A stretch of DNA of 64,000 bases from Marinospirillum alkalitolerans (GCF_045055655.1 NZ_JBANFI010000005.1:248001-312000), one strand, 5' to 3'; positions 17,717 to 26,850 are shown, counted from the first letter of the stretch. The notes: a model not told the origin generated them from the sequence alone. Translations and numbers: made by a program.

Positions 17717-18430
17717 TTAGATACCAAGGTCGTTCATCAGATCATCGTGTGCATCGTCGCGAGAAGCGGCGTGAGATGATGAGTGACGATCTCGGTGGTT
17801 TTCCTCAAGAATATCATCTGGGTTTTCAAGCTCTGAATCTTCAAAATCATGGAGTTTGATAAATTCAGTTTTATCCATAGATAACTCGAGATAGAAGATA
17901 TTATGGTTTTCAGTGCTGAAAGTCACTCGGCGTGATTGAGGCTGATCCAGCGTGGTGTTGACCGAAATCTGCACCTGTTTATTGATCGCCATCATCTTGG
18001 GCTGGCTTTGGGTGATTGAAGTGCGCAGTTGAACGCGAACCTTGTTGGTGAAGTCGCCAACGATCTGGTTCATGATCTCACCCATCACATTGCCCACTTC
18101 ATCAGCGGTATGAAACTGGGCCAGTTCGCTTTCTGGCATGCCCATACTGAGCAGATATTTGCGATAGATTTCCATCGCAGATTCAGCGGTAAAGTTGATG
18201 ATGACCAAGCCAGAAAAACCACCATCAAACAGCACAAAGCAGCCGATATCTGGACGTAAGCAGGTTTTATTGATCTTTTGCACCATTGGGGAGTAGGTGA
18301 CCTGCTCGTTTCCGGCGTTATTTAATACCTGAGTTACTGAGTGGCACAAAATCAGCAGCACTTCTTCAGTGGTGATCGCGCGTGAGCGGCGAGCAGTCGC
18401 GAGTTGTTGTTGGTTCACGGTGGGCCTCAT
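17717..18430 (-). CDS. DUF3334 family protein, CheC/CheX-like
   Basis: 237 residues from the ATG at 18430. That start is preferred because the next upstream ATG lies within the nth terminator. The centre holds ADEVGNVMGEIMNQIVGDFTNKV, with two Glu-x-x-Asn patterns and a following Gly, like the active helices of CheC/CheX/FliY phosphatases. The C-terminal 40 residues are acidic and His-rich (EENHRDRHSSSHAASRDDAHDD) and end in LMNDLGI. I recognise the family as DUF3334, whose function I do not know; a role in flagellar or CheY-P control is an inference from the fold motif. Confidence 0.72.
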   Translation of the reverse strand: MRPTVNQQQLATARRSRAITTEEVLLILCHSVTQVLNNAGNEQVTYSPMVQKINKTCLRPDIGCFVLFDGGFSGLVIINFTAESAMEIYRKYLLSMGMPESELAQFHTADEVGNVMGEIMNQIVGDFTNKVRVQLRTSITQSQPKMMAINKQVQISVNTTLDQPQSRRVTFSTENHNIFYLELSMDKTEFIKLHDFEDSELENPDDILEENHRDRHSSSHAASRDDAHDDLMNDLGI

Positions 18431-18452
18431 GGATTTTGTTGGATCACAGTCA

Positions 18453-18481
18453 TAAAAAAAGGCCAAGCGTCAAGGCCTTTT
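18453..18481 (-). terminator. Terminator of the rsx-nth operon
   Basis: Read on the minus strand, AAAAGGCC and GGCCTTTT (18481-18474 and 18464-18457) pair around a 9-base loop and are followed by T residues. It starts 14 bp after the nth stop and lies before the DUF3334 start. Confidence 0.9.
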
Positions 18482-18494
18482 GCATTGTTTTATC

Positions 18495-19127
18495 TTACTC
18501 AGTTTTATCTTGGAATTCACATAAATCTTCAATCAGACACGATCCACAGCGAGGCTTGCGCGCTAAGCAGGTGTAGCGCCCATGCAGAATCAGCCAGTGG
18601 TGGATATCCTGCTTAAATTCACGCGGCACATGACGCAGCAGCTTTTGCTCAACCTGATCGACATTTTTACCCGGCGCGATGCCCGTGCGGTTACTAACGC
18701 GAAAAATATGCGTATCCACCGCGATAGTAGGCTGACCAAAGGCGGTGTTGAGCACCACATTGGCCGTTTTGCGACCGACACCGGGCAGGGCCTCAAGCGC
18801 ACGACGGGTTTTGGGCACCTCGCCTTGGTGTTGATCCAGCAGGATGCGGCAGGTTTTGAGCAGGTTTTCGGCCTTGGTGTTATACAAGCCGATGGTTTTT
18901 ATCTGCTCCTTTAGCCCTTCTAAACCAAGATCCAGCAGAGCTTGGGGAGTATTGGCCAGTACAAAGAGCTTGGCTGTGGCCTTGTTGACGCTCACATCCG
19001 TCGCCTGCGCAGAAAGAAGAACGGCTGTCAGCAATTCAAAGGGTGTGGTCCAGTTGAGCTCGGTGGTGGGATGTGGATTGGCCTCTCTGAGCCGACTAAA
19101 AATTTGATAGCGCTTTTGTGCATTCAT
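18495..19127 (-). CDS. nth: Endonuclease III
   Basis: 210 residues. DNA glycosylase/AP lyase for oxidised pyrimidines. The helix-hairpin-helix (LPGVGRKTANVV) contains the catalytic Lys, the following VDTHIFRVSNR has the catalytic Asp, and the C-terminus has the [4Fe-4S] pattern C-x6-C-x2-C-x5-C in CLARKPRCGSCLIEDLC. It is the last gene of the rsx operon and overlaps rsxE by 4 bp, as in E. coli. Confidence 0.97.
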   Translation of the reverse strand: MNAQKRYQIFSRLREANPHPTTELNWTTPFELLTAVLLSAQATDVSVNKATAKLFVLANTPQALLDLGLEGLKEQIKTIGLYNTKAENLLKTCRILLDQHQGEVPKTRRALEALPGVGRKTANVVLNTAFGQPTIAVDTHIFRVSNRTGIAPGKNVDQVEQKLLRHVPREFKQDIHHWLILHGRYTCLARKPRCGSCLIEDLCEFQDKTE

Positions 19128-19804
19128 AAGGCGGTATCCCGATCACTGGCGAGAATCGACTTGGCAGCCTTGGCTTTGCGGCGCAGATCGATACCGTTTT
19201 TGGCGGCGATTAATAAACCCATGCCAAAAAAAGCACCTGGCGGAAGCAAAAAAATCAGCACCTGAAAATCGCTCCATAAAGTGACCTGCATGTCAGCTGC
19301 CCAAGCCCCGAGCAGCAAATCCATACCGCTGAATAGCGTGCCTTGCCCCAAGACTTCACGCAGACCACCCAAAAGCAGTAGCACAGCCGCAAAGCCCAAG
19401 CCGACCATCAGGCCATCAAATAGGGCTGCCCAAGGGGTGTTTTTGCTCGCAAAGGCCTCTGCTCGCCCTAAGATCATGCAGTTGGTGACAATCAGCGGAA
19501 TGAAGATCCCCAGAATCTGATATAGCTCATAGGTGAAGGCCTGCATCAGCAGCTCGGCACAGGTCACGAAAGAAGCAATGATCATCACAAAAGCAGGGAG
19601 GCGCACACTGGCAGGAATCTGGTGGCGTAACAGAGAGATCACCAGATTAGAGCCGAGCAGCACCAGTAGGGTCGCCAGCCCAAGGCCCAGTGCATTGACC
19701 AGACTATTGGTAACCGCAAGTAGCGGGCAGAGGCCAAGCAGTTGCACTAAAGCTGGGTTGTTCTTCCACAAGCCTTCTTGTGCGATTTTGCTGTAGTGCG
19801 TCAT
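19124..19804 (-). CDS. rsxE: Rnf/Rsx electron transport complex subunit E
   Basis: 226 residues with about six membrane segments. Integral subunit of the membrane complex that moves electrons between NADH and ferredoxin or, in E. coli, keeps SoxR reduced. NPALVQLLGLCPLLAVTNSLVNALGLG is the family signature and resembles RsxA (VQFLGLCPFMGVSNKLESALGMA), its homologue 4.8 kb away. It overlaps rsxG and nth by 4 bp on either side. Confidence 0.96.
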   Translation of the reverse strand: MTHYSKIAQEGLWKNNPALVQLLGLCPLLAVTNSLVNALGLGLATLLVLLGSNLVISLLRHQIPASVRLPAFVMIIASFVTCAELLMQAFTYELYQILGIFIPLIVTNCMILGRAEAFASKNTPWAALFDGLMVGLGFAAVLLLLGGLREVLGQGTLFSGMDLLLGAWAADMQVTLWSDFQVLIFLLPPGAFFGMGLLIAAKNGIDLRRKAKAAKSILASDRDTAL

Positions 19805-20484
19805 GGTGATGTCTCCTGATCGCGCCGTTCGGCTTCGGCTTGCCAGTCAGCTAAGGCTGAATCGAGTAGCATTGAGTGCTGCTCCTGCCAGATCAAGGCA
19901 CGGTGCACGGCGCGGACGACCGCGCGCGGGGTGATGGTGGCGCCGGTAAACTGATCGAACTCGCCGCCATCGCGCTGCACGGCCCAGCCTGAAGTGTTGC
20001 TGAGGCTGCGTCCGTTAAAGCTTAAGATCCAGGCTGATTTTTGCCTTTCGATCTTATCCCCTAAGCCTGGGGTTTCCTGATGCTCAACCACCCGCACGCC
20101 AAGGACTTCGCCTTGTGAATTCAGCGCGATCAGCAGATGGATCTGGCCGCTATAACCATCGCGGGCGATCAGTGGCAAAATCAGCGCGCTCTGGGTGGCG
20201 TCTCTAGCCGATCGGGCAAGATAAGCCTGAAATGGCTGGTCTTGTCCCAGAGTGGGGGCGGCTGGAAGTTGCAGCGGGTGATGCAAATCGAGCTGATATT
20301 GCTGGTCTTCAGGCAGGAGTTCATGCATCAGACGGGCCGCCGCCTGGGCGCGATTGTCGCTGATCCGTTCACTGGTCAGCAGGGCGGTGCTGGCGACCAG
20401 CCCTGCGGTGACCAGTGCAAAGACGACCAGGCTGAGACTGCTTTGCCAGAGGCTGCGACCCAGTTGTGGAGGTGTGTTGCTCAT
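19801..20484 (-). CDS. rsxG: Rnf/Rsx electron transport complex subunit G
   Basis: 227 residues. One N-terminal membrane helix (LWQSSLSLVVFALVTAGLVAST) then a periplasmic FMN-binding domain. FMN is attached covalently to the Thr of the (S/T)GAT motif, seen as DQFTGATITPRAVVRAV. HQETPGLGDKI is another family motif. Overlaps the preceding rsxD stop and the following rsxE start by 4 bp each. Confidence 0.96.
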   Translation of the reverse strand: MSNTPPQLGRSLWQSSLSLVVFALVTAGLVASTALLTSERISDNRAQAAARLMHELLPEDQQYQLDLHHPLQLPAAPTLGQDQPFQAYLARSARDATQSALILPLIARDGYSGQIHLLIALNSQGEVLGVRVVEHQETPGLGDKIERQKSAWILSFNGRSLSNTSGWAVQRDGGEFDQFTGATITPRAVVRAVHRALIWQEQHSMLLDSALADWQAEAERRDQETSP

Positions 20485-21500
20485 TCTTTTGGCTCCCGAT
20501 GCCCCATTGTGCGCGCCGCCTTGCGTTGACCATAGGTGCGCGGACGTGTGAAGTAATCCAGTGCTGGTGCGGCGGCATTCATCAAGAGTACCGAGAAGGC
20601 CACGCCATCAGGGTAGCTGCCCCAGGTGCGAATGCTGATCACCAGCAGGCCCACACCCATCGCAAAGTAGACCTTGCCGCGCAGACTGGTGGCACCGCTG
20701 ACTGGATCGGTCAGAATAAAAAAGCCAGCAAAGACCACAGAGCCAGCCGCAAAGTGAAGCCAAGGCGGGGCTTGGTGACTGGTATCCCATCCCCACACCA
20801 GCGCTCCGGCAAGAAAAATAGTGGCAAAAAAAGCCACGGGAGTCTGCCAAGGGATGAGTCGACGCCAGAGCAGATAGCCACCCCCGAGGCACCAAGCACC
20901 GGCGATCCAGGCCCAGGCATGGAGCATCTCTGGCAAAAGCTGCCCGCTGGCCCAGAATTCATCGGCCATCAACAGGCCCTTGTTCCGCCAGGCATCGAGG
21001 GCTGTGGCCCCTGTCCAGCCATCCAGCTGTGCGACAGAGCGCCAGCCCTCGATAGAATCCAGCGTCAAGGGCAGTGGCCATTGGCTCATCGGCAGCGGAA
21101 AACTAATCAGCAGCAGTGCATAGGCGGCCATGGCCGGATTAAAGGGGTTCTGGCCCAGACCACCAAAAAGCTGTTTGGCGCAGAGGATGGCAAAAAAACC
21201 ACCGCTGATTGGAATCCACCAAGGTGCCGTGGCGGGTAAGCAAATCCCCAGCAGCAAGCCGGTGAGTAGGGCTGAGCCATCATGCAGGCAGCGCCACGAA
21301 CGCTGACGCCAGTAAAGAACCAGCGCTTCAGACGCGACACAGCTCAAGCAGGCGAGCAGGATGTTGATCAGCACACCTGGCCCGAAGAAAAAGCTCAATG
21401 CGGCAATGCCAGGAAGGCAGGCGAGCATCACTTGGCGCATCACCTGTGCTGTCGTCAGGCTATGCAGAGTGTGGGGAGAGGCAAGTTGCATCCAGCGCAT
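20481..21500 (-). CDS. rsxD: Rnf/Rsx electron transport complex subunit D
   Basis: 339 residues with about nine or ten membrane segments. NqrB/RnfD family. The covalent FMN site is the Thr in DPVSGATSLRGK. NPFNPAMAAYALLLISFP is characteristic. Its ATG shares one base with the rsxC stop (TGATG), so translation is coupled. Confidence 0.96.
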   Translation of the reverse strand: MRWMQLASPHTLHSLTTAQVMRQVMLACLPGIAALSFFFGPGVLINILLACLSCVASEALVLYWRQRSWRCLHDGSALLTGLLLGICLPATAPWWIPISGGFFAILCAKQLFGGLGQNPFNPAMAAYALLLISFPLPMSQWPLPLTLDSIEGWRSVAQLDGWTGATALDAWRNKGLLMADEFWASGQLLPEMLHAWAWIAGAWCLGGGYLLWRRLIPWQTPVAFFATIFLAGALVWGWDTSHQAPPWLHFAAGSVVFAGFFILTDPVSGATSLRGKVYFAMGVGLLVISIRTWGSYPDGVAFSVLLMNAAAPALDYFTRPRTYGQRKAARTMGHREPKE

Positions 21501-23359
21501 CAGGGAGTCTCACTTGTGGTTGTCTCGGCTTCAGCCAGTTGAGCGGCGGCTTTGGCCGCCTGGGCTTCTGCAGCGGCGACGCGTGCTTCTTGTTCTGCCA
21601 ATTGCTCAGCGGGTGTATGGCTATCCGCTTGCAGATTCTGCAGGGTCTTGCGTGCTTTTTTCAGCGCAACTTGTGCAGCAGCCTGAGCGATTTTCAGCTG
21701 CTTGAGGCGTTTTTCATCCACCGGCGCTGAAGCAGCGACTGTCTGGGGGGGCGTTTGAGGCTGGATCGTCGACGTCGCGCTCGTTTTTTCTTTGATGGCT
21801 GCTGCGGCCTCGCTGGGTGGTGTCGAGACAGCGGCCGTGGTGGTTGGCGTGACGGCCTTGACGGCTGGCGCGGCTTGCTGCTGTACAGCCTGCGCGGCTG
21901 CGGCACGAGCTTGGCGCTTGGCTTCTTTTTCAGCGGCATCGCGTTCTAAACGAGCTTGGCGAGCTTCAAAGCGCTGTTTGGCCTGTTCGGCTTTCAATGC
22001 GTCTTGATCACGCTGCGCCAGCTCAGCCTTGGCATGGCGATAGTAGTCGACCAAGGGGATTTCACTTGGGCAGACCCAGGCGCAAGCCGCGCATTCGATA
22101 CAGGCTTGGAGCTGCTGGGCGCGCAGTTGCTCCCAGTCCTGCCCCTTGGCATAGAAGTACAGCTGCTGTGGCAAAAGCTGAGCCGGACAGACTTCTTCGC
22201 AGCGGCTGCAGCGAATACAAGGCAGCTCTGGCCCAGGCAGTGGGAGTTCTTGCACTGAAGGCAGCAAAAGGCAGTTGCAGCCTGGCGTGATCGGAAACTG
22301 GCTGCTGGGCAGCGCCTGCCCCATCATCGGGCCACCGAGAATCAGGCGAGGCGTTGGGCTGGGCCGATAGCCAGCCAGGTCCAAAAGGTGCTGCATCGGC
22401 GTTCCCAGACGAACCAGATAATTGCCGGGATGGGCGACCTGCGCCCCTGTGACGGTGACCAGTCGCTCGATCAGCGGTTGATCGCGTATCACCGCATCGG
22501 CAAGGGCCACCAGAGTGCCGACATTATGGCAGAGTAGACCCAGATCCAGAGGTCGGCCTCGATCAGGGACTTCCTCGCCAGTTAACAGTTGGATGAGCTG
22601 TTTTTCACCGCCAGAAGGATAGAGGGTGGGCAGGATCACCAGCTGGGTTTTCGCGGCCAGAGCTTGCCAGTCTTCTGTTTGTAAGGCGGTTTCTAGTGCC
22701 GCGATGGCTTCTGGCTTGTTGTCTTCAATGCCGATCATCAGCTGCTCAGGTTGCAGTAGATGATTGAGGATCGCCATGCCCTCGAGGAGCGCTGTTGGGC
22801 GCGTCCGCATCAGCGCATCGTCGGCGGTAATATAGGGTTCGCACTCAGCGGCATTGATGATCAGCGCACGGATGCCCTGCTGGTGCGCGCCTTGTAGCTT
22901 GAGCGCACTGGGGAAGGCTGCACCGCCAAGGCCGCTGAGTCCGCCTTGCATGATCCGTCGCCATAACTCAGCAGGATCAGCGGTTGACCAAGCGGCAAGA
23001 GGCTGACTGGGTCGGGCGAGATCCTGTCCATCACTGTGCAGCACAATACAGGGCAGAGGTTGTGCGCTGCCAGCAACAGGGCGAGCTTCTATCGCGATGA
23101 CTTCTCCGCTGAGACTGGCATGCACCCAGGGGATATCCAGCTGGTCACTGGAGGCGATGACTTGATTGCGCTGAACCTGTTCTCCGATCGCCACACAGGG
23201 CGTAGCAAGACGATCAGGGCGCTTGCCTAGCGGCAGGATGACTTCTGCTGCCAGTGGGGCAGAGCGCAAGGGGGACTTGGCTGAGATGGCCTTGTGTTCA
23301 GCGGGATGGATGCCGCCATGAAAGCGGCCAATGGGCTGACGGCGCACGGAAAGACTCAT
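21500..23359 (-). CDS. rsxC: Rnf/Rsx electron transport complex subunit C
   Basis: 619 residues from the ATG at 23359, chosen for AGGGAGCC upstream and the FHGGIHP start of the family. It has an N-terminal barrel, an NADH/FMN domain like NuoF (GLGGAAFPSALK, INAAECEPYITADD), a SLBB region, then two [4Fe-4S] motifs, CIRCSRCEEVCP and CIECAACAWVCP. The last 140 residues are a low-complexity Ala/Lys/Gln/Glu region, a length-variable tail known in RsxC proteins. It overlaps the rsxB stop by 4 bp. Confidence 0.96.
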   Translation of the reverse strand: MSLSVRRQPIGRFHGGIHPAEHKAISAKSPLRSAPLAAEVILPLGKRPDRLATPCVAIGEQVQRNQVIASSDQLDIPWVHASLSGEVIAIEARPVAGSAQPLPCIVLHSDGQDLARPSQPLAAWSTADPAELWRRIMQGGLSGLGGAAFPSALKLQGAHQQGIRALIINAAECEPYITADDALMRTRPTALLEGMAILNHLLQPEQLMIGIEDNKPEAIAALETALQTEDWQALAAKTQLVILPTLYPSGGEKQLIQLLTGEEVPDRGRPLDLGLLCHNVGTLVALADAVIRDQPLIERLVTVTGAQVAHPGNYLVRLGTPMQHLLDLAGYRPSPTPRLILGGPMMGQALPSSQFPITPGCNCLLLPSVQELPLPGPELPCIRCSRCEEVCPAQLLPQQLYFYAKGQDWEQLRAQQLQACIECAACAWVCPSEIPLVDYYRHAKAELAQRDQDALKAEQAKQRFEARQARLERDAAEKEAKRQARAAAAQAVQQQAAPAVKAVTPTTTAAVSTPPSEAAAAIKEKTSATSTIQPQTPPQTVAASAPVDEKRLKQLKIAQAAAQVALKKARKTLQNLQADSHTPAEQLAEQEARVAAAEAQAAKAAAQLAEAETTTSETP

Positions 23360-23970
23360 GGCTGGCTCCCTAAGGGCGAGAGGTCGGTGGCAATCAGTCG
23401 CGCTTGCTGGCTGGACCAAGGGCCAGCAGGGCGCGGATAGCGAGGCGGTGTGATATCCAGCATATCAATGCAATCCACCGGGCAGGGCGCAACGCAAAGA
23501 TCGCAGCCAGTACACTCCTCGGCAATCACCGTATGCATCTGCTTGGCGGCCCCTAAGATAGCGTCAACGGGGCAGGCCTGAATACATTTGGTGCAGCCAA
23601 TACACTCTTCTTCACGAATCCAGGCCACCTTTTTGCCGCCGAGTTCTGCGGTGGTTTCTTCCAATGGCAGTGGTTCTCGGCCAAGCAGGTCGGCCAGATT
23701 CAGCATGGTTTCTTCACCGCCTGGAGGACATTTGTTGATGGCCTCGCCCTGCGCAATGGCCGCAGCATAGGGCTTGCAGCCCGGGTAGCCGCACTGGCCG
23801 CATTGCGTCTGAGGCAGCAGCTGATCAATCTTCTCCGCCAGAGGATCACCGGCAATATAAAAGCGCACCTGCGCATAGCCGAGCAGCAGCCCAATCAACA
23901 GCGCGAGCAGACCTAGCACCAGTAGCGCAGCAAGCAAGGGGTGTAAAGATGGTAAAGAAGCAAATGGCAT
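23356..23970 (-). CDS. rsxB: Rnf/Rsx electron transport complex subunit B
   Basis: 204 residues. An N-terminal membrane helix (LLAALLVLGLLALLIGLLLGY) is followed by a four-Cys [Fe-S] domain (TQCGQCGYPGCKPYA...CPPGG) and two ferredoxin motifs, CIGCTKCIQACPVDAI and CTGCDLCVAPCPVDCI. It is the entry ferredoxin-like subunit of the complex. 65 bp separate it from rsxA. Confidence 0.97.
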   Translation of the reverse strand: MPFASLPSLHPLLAALLVLGLLALLIGLLLGYAQVRFYIAGDPLAEKIDQLLPQTQCGQCGYPGCKPYAAAIAQGEAINKCPPGGEETMLNLADLLGREPLPLEETTAELGGKKVAWIREEECIGCTKCIQACPVDAILGAAKQMHTVIAEECTGCDLCVAPCPVDCIDMLDITPPRYPRPAGPWSSQQARLIATDLSPLGSQP

Positions 23971-24035
23971 GTTCAGTGTTTCTATTGGTCGAGTAAAAAA
24001 TCAGCAGAGTCCCAGCTCATCAGTGCGCTCAAGCG

Positions 24036-24617
24036 CTAGAGCTGAATCATGCCGGTCAAGCCCATAAAAGCTAGAGACATCATTCCCGCTGTGATCATTG
24101 CCACAGCCGCCCCTTGAAAAGGAAGGGGAACATCGGCCAGCGCAATTCTTTCTCTTAAGGCAGCAAACATCACCAGCACCAGCGCAAAACCCAGGCCGGC
24201 TCCTAAGCCATAGACGATCGATTGAACAAAGCTCAGTTCTTGTGTTACGGCGAGCAGCGCAACACCCAGTACGGCGCAGTTGGTGGTGATCAGCGGTAAG
24301 AAAATGCCGAGTGTCTGGTGTAAGACAGGTGAGGTTTTTTGGATCAGCAGCTCAGTAAACTGCACCACTGCCGCAATCATGATAATAAAGCTAATCGTGC
24401 GCAGATATTCCAGATTGAGAGGCAGCAGCAGGCCGTGATAAACCAGATGGCTAAGTGCCGAAGCGAGAGTTAAAACAAAGGTGGTCGCCAAGGCCATACC
24501 CAACGCCGACTCCAGCTTGTTGGAGACACCCATAAAAGGACAGAGGCCCAAGAACTGGACAAGAACGAAATTGTTGACTAGCACTGTACTGATTAAAAGT
24601 AAAAAGTATTCAGTCAT
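24036..24617 (-). CDS. rsxA: Rnf/Rsx electron transport complex subunit A
   Basis: 193 residues from the ATG at 24617, where the family begins (MTEYFLLLISTVLVNNFVL); a longer frame to 24686 is not the protein start. Six membrane segments. Homologous to RsxE. First gene of rsxABCDGE-nth. A 120-base leader with two inverted repeats precedes it. Confidence 0.96.
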   Translation of the reverse strand: MTEYFLLLISTVLVNNFVLVQFLGLCPFMGVSNKLESALGMALATTFVLTLASALSHLVYHGLLLPLNLEYLRTISFIIMIAAVVQFTELLIQKTSPVLHQTLGIFLPLITTNCAVLGVALLAVTQELSFVQSIVYGLGAGLGFALVLVMFAALRERIALADVPLPFQGAAVAMITAGMMSLAFMGLTGMIQL

Positions 24618-24751
24618 GCCGAAATCCAAAATAATAGAAAAGAACAGCGAGTCTAACGGACGTAGCGCATTAAGGAGACGAGGCAAGGTGCCGCATCGGA
24701 GGACTTGCCTTGCCAGCTGGGCTTAAAAAAGCCAAGCTGGTGTCGATTATA
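24618..24751 (-). promoter_or_regulatory. rsxA promoter and structured leader
   Basis: On the minus strand a TATAAT (24751-24746) lies about 130 bp before rsxA; no good -35 is seen. The likely transcript starts with a hairpin, CCAGCT...AGCTGG with inner GGCT...AGCC arms (24740-24713). A second inverted repeat follows, AGGCAAG (24680-24686) with CTTGCCT (24704-24710). No T run follows either, so they are not simple terminators. The other part of this gap, 24752-24995, shows no gene; it must hold the promoter of the receptor gene at 24996, but no convincing sigma-28 site was found. Confidence 0.5.
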
Positions 24752-24995
24752 CTCTTTTATTGGGAGCTTGTGGATGAGAGAGCCGAAGCAAAGGGATAAC
24801 ACCAGCTGATCGTCGTTTGACATGGCTGCTCAGAAATGTCAGTAGAAACCAAGGCTTGTGAGCAGAGCTAGTGCTAAAGGCTAACTGGGCTGTTGTCATG
24901 AAATCGTTATACTGAACCTGAATAGAATCGCCAGGGATGCGTCATTGACTAGAGGTTAAGTCGTTGAGCGTCAATGTATCTTCACCAGATGAAAG

Positions 24996-26726
24996 ATGAA
25001 TAACATGCTGCTAAGAAACTTGAAGATCAATCACCGTATTTGGATTATCAACCTGCTCGCGGTTATCGGTATGCTGGTCATACTGACGGTCGCGATGAAT
25101 CGTCAGTATGCCGATATGGAGTCGATGAAGACTCAGGAGCTAAATAATATTCTCGATACAGCAGAGGGTATTATCGCGTCTTACCAGCAACAGGTGCAGC
25201 GTGGTCAGCTGTCTCTGAATGAAGCTCAGCGCCGGGCTTCGGCCACGCTAGGCGCAATGATCTTTGGCCCAGAAGATGATTATATTTGGGTGCTTGATCG
25301 TCAGGGCATCATGCTGGTGCATCCTAGCGACCGCTTACGTGGGAATCCTTCCTTTGGCATTCAAGATCCAACTGGTGCTTATTTTGTTCGCGCGCTGGCT
25401 GATGGCGCGGTGCAGCAGGGTAGCTCTGTGGTGCCTTATCTATGGAACCGTCCCGGCAATGACGACCTGATTCCTAAGCTCTCTGTTGCGCGCCACAACA
25501 CCCAATGGGATTGGATTTTGATCACGGGTGTTTATATCGATGATCTGGATCAGATGTTCCGTAATAGCCTGATCACCTTGCTGGGTATTGCCTTGGCTGT
25601 GTTGGTGGTGATGCTGGTTTTTGCCACCTTGATTGCGCGCTCGATTATCCGTCCGATCAGTCAGACAGCCGAAGCACTGAGAGAAATTAGCTCTGGCGAC
25701 GGTGATCTGACAGTACGTTTGAACACCGATGGGCGCGATGAAGTCACGGCGATGACCACGCACTTTAATACCTTTGTGCAAAAGATTGAAGATTTGGTGA
25801 CCGAGATTAAAGAAGCTGTGGGCGCGATCACCCTTGCCTCGCAAGAAATTGCGGTTGGTAATACCGATCTCTCGCAGCGCACAGAAGAGCAGGCTTCCAG
25901 TCTTGAAGAAACAGCCTCCAGCCTTGAAGAGTTGACCTCGACGGTGCGCCAAAATGCCGATAATGCCCGTCAGGCCAACCAGCTGTCGCAAGATGCCAGT
26001 CAGGTTGCCACTCAAGGGGGTGAGGGCGCGCGCAAGGTGGTGACGATCATGGAGCAGATCAGCGCCAGCTCGGACAAGATTGCGGATATCACCACCATGA
26101 TTGATAGCATTGCCTTTCAGACCAATATTCTGGCGCTGAATGCCGCTGTTGAGGCTGCACGCGCCGGTGAGCAAGGGCGAGGTTTTGCTGTTGTGGCGGG
26201 TGAAGTCCGCGTGTTGGCACAGCGCTCTGCGGCAGCGGCCAAAGAAATCAAAGAGCTGATTACTGATTCGGTCGAAACAGTGCGTCACGGTCGCGATCAG
26301 GTCCGCTTAACGGGAGAGACGATCGAGAAGATTGTGGCTTCGGTTCAGCGTGTGACGGATCTTATGGGTGAGATCTCGGCTGCTTCAGATGAGCAAAGTC
26401 AAGGGATAGAGCAGGTCAATCAGGCTGTGATCCAGATGGATGATGTGACCCAGCAAAATGCCGCGCTGGTTGAAGAAGCGGCGGCAGCGGCTGAGTCTTT
26501 GGAAGAGCAGTCGCAATCCCTGAGTGATGCCGTGGCGATGTTTAAAATCAGCCGTGATGTTAAAACACAGGCCAAGAGCCCGGCACGGCGCACGCCTTCA
26601 GCCGCAGCCGCACCCCAGAGAGCTGTGCCTGCTACAGCACCTCGTCCTACAGCGGTCGTGGCGCGTCCCAAGAAAGTCCCGCCTCCTCCAGTCCGTCAAG
26701 ATCAAGATGAGTGGGAGGAGTTTTAA
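24996..26726 (+). CDS. Methyl-accepting chemotaxis receptor, single-Cache sensor, C-terminal WEEF tether
   Basis: 576 residues. TM1 (about 14-32), a periplasmic single Cache-type domain (DYIWVLDRQGIMLVHP, then WDWILITGVYIDD), TM2 (about 190-212), HAMP, and a long cytoplasmic coiled coil. The tip reads DSIAFQTNILALNAAVEAARAGEQGRGFAVVAGEVR, the Tsr/Tar class (36H, the F7 system). After a Pro/Ala-rich linker it ends QDEWEEF, a W-x-x-F pentapeptide that binds CheR/CheB in E. coli and in Pseudomonas McpB. The ligand is unknown; related Cache domains bind small organic acids. First receptor of the chemotaxis block. Confidence 0.93.
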   Translation: MNNMLLRNLKINHRIWIINLLAVIGMLVILTVAMNRQYADMESMKTQELNNILDTAEGIIASYQQQVQRGQLSLNEAQRRASATLGAMIFGPEDDYIWVLDRQGIMLVHPSDRLRGNPSFGIQDPTGAYFVRALADGAVQQGSSVVPYLWNRPGNDDLIPKLSVARHNTQWDWILITGVYIDDLDQMFRNSLITLLGIALAVLVVMLVFATLIARSIIRPISQTAEALREISSGDGDLTVRLNTDGRDEVTAMTTHFNTFVQKIEDLVTEIKEAVGAITLASQEIAVGNTDLSQRTEEQASSLEETASSLEELTSTVRQNADNARQANQLSQDASQVATQGGEGARKVVTIMEQISASSDKIADITTMIDSIAFQTNILALNAAVEAARAGEQGRGFAVVAGEVRVLAQRSAAAAKEIKELITDSVETVRHGRDQVRLTGETIEKIVASVQRVTDLMGEISAASDEQSQGIEQVNQAVIQMDDVTQQNAALVEEAAAAAESLEEQSQSLSDAVAMFKISRDVKTQAKSPARRTPSAAAAPQRAVPATAPRPTAVVARPKKVPPPPVRQDQDEWEEF

Positions 26727-26764
26727 TCGCTTAGTCCCTTGTTTTTATCTGACTTTTGACTAGG

Positions 26765-26812
26765 GCGCTCATTTTTTTGCTATAGTGCGCTCATTTTATT
26801 CGACCTAGGTCG
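26765..26812. promoter_or_regulatory. Promoter region with two direct repeats and a palindrome
   Basis: GCGCTCATTTT occurs at 26765-26775 and again at 26787-26797, exactly 22 bp apart, on either side of a TATAGT -10-like element (26781-26786). A TTGACT lies at 26756. CGACCTAGGTCG, a perfect 12-bp palindrome, follows at 26801-26812. All lie upstream of the receptor gene at 26851. Confidence 0.45.
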
Positions 26813-26850
26813 CATGAAGGTCAACCAGTCGATAGCAAACAGGGGACAGT

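Noticed and set aside
20466..21239. 257-residue frame opposite rsxD
   Set aside because: Antisense shadow of a conserved membrane protein; low-complexity composition.
24752..24995. Sigma-28 promoter before the first receptor
   Set aside because: No stretch close to TAAA-N15-GCCGATAA was found by eye.
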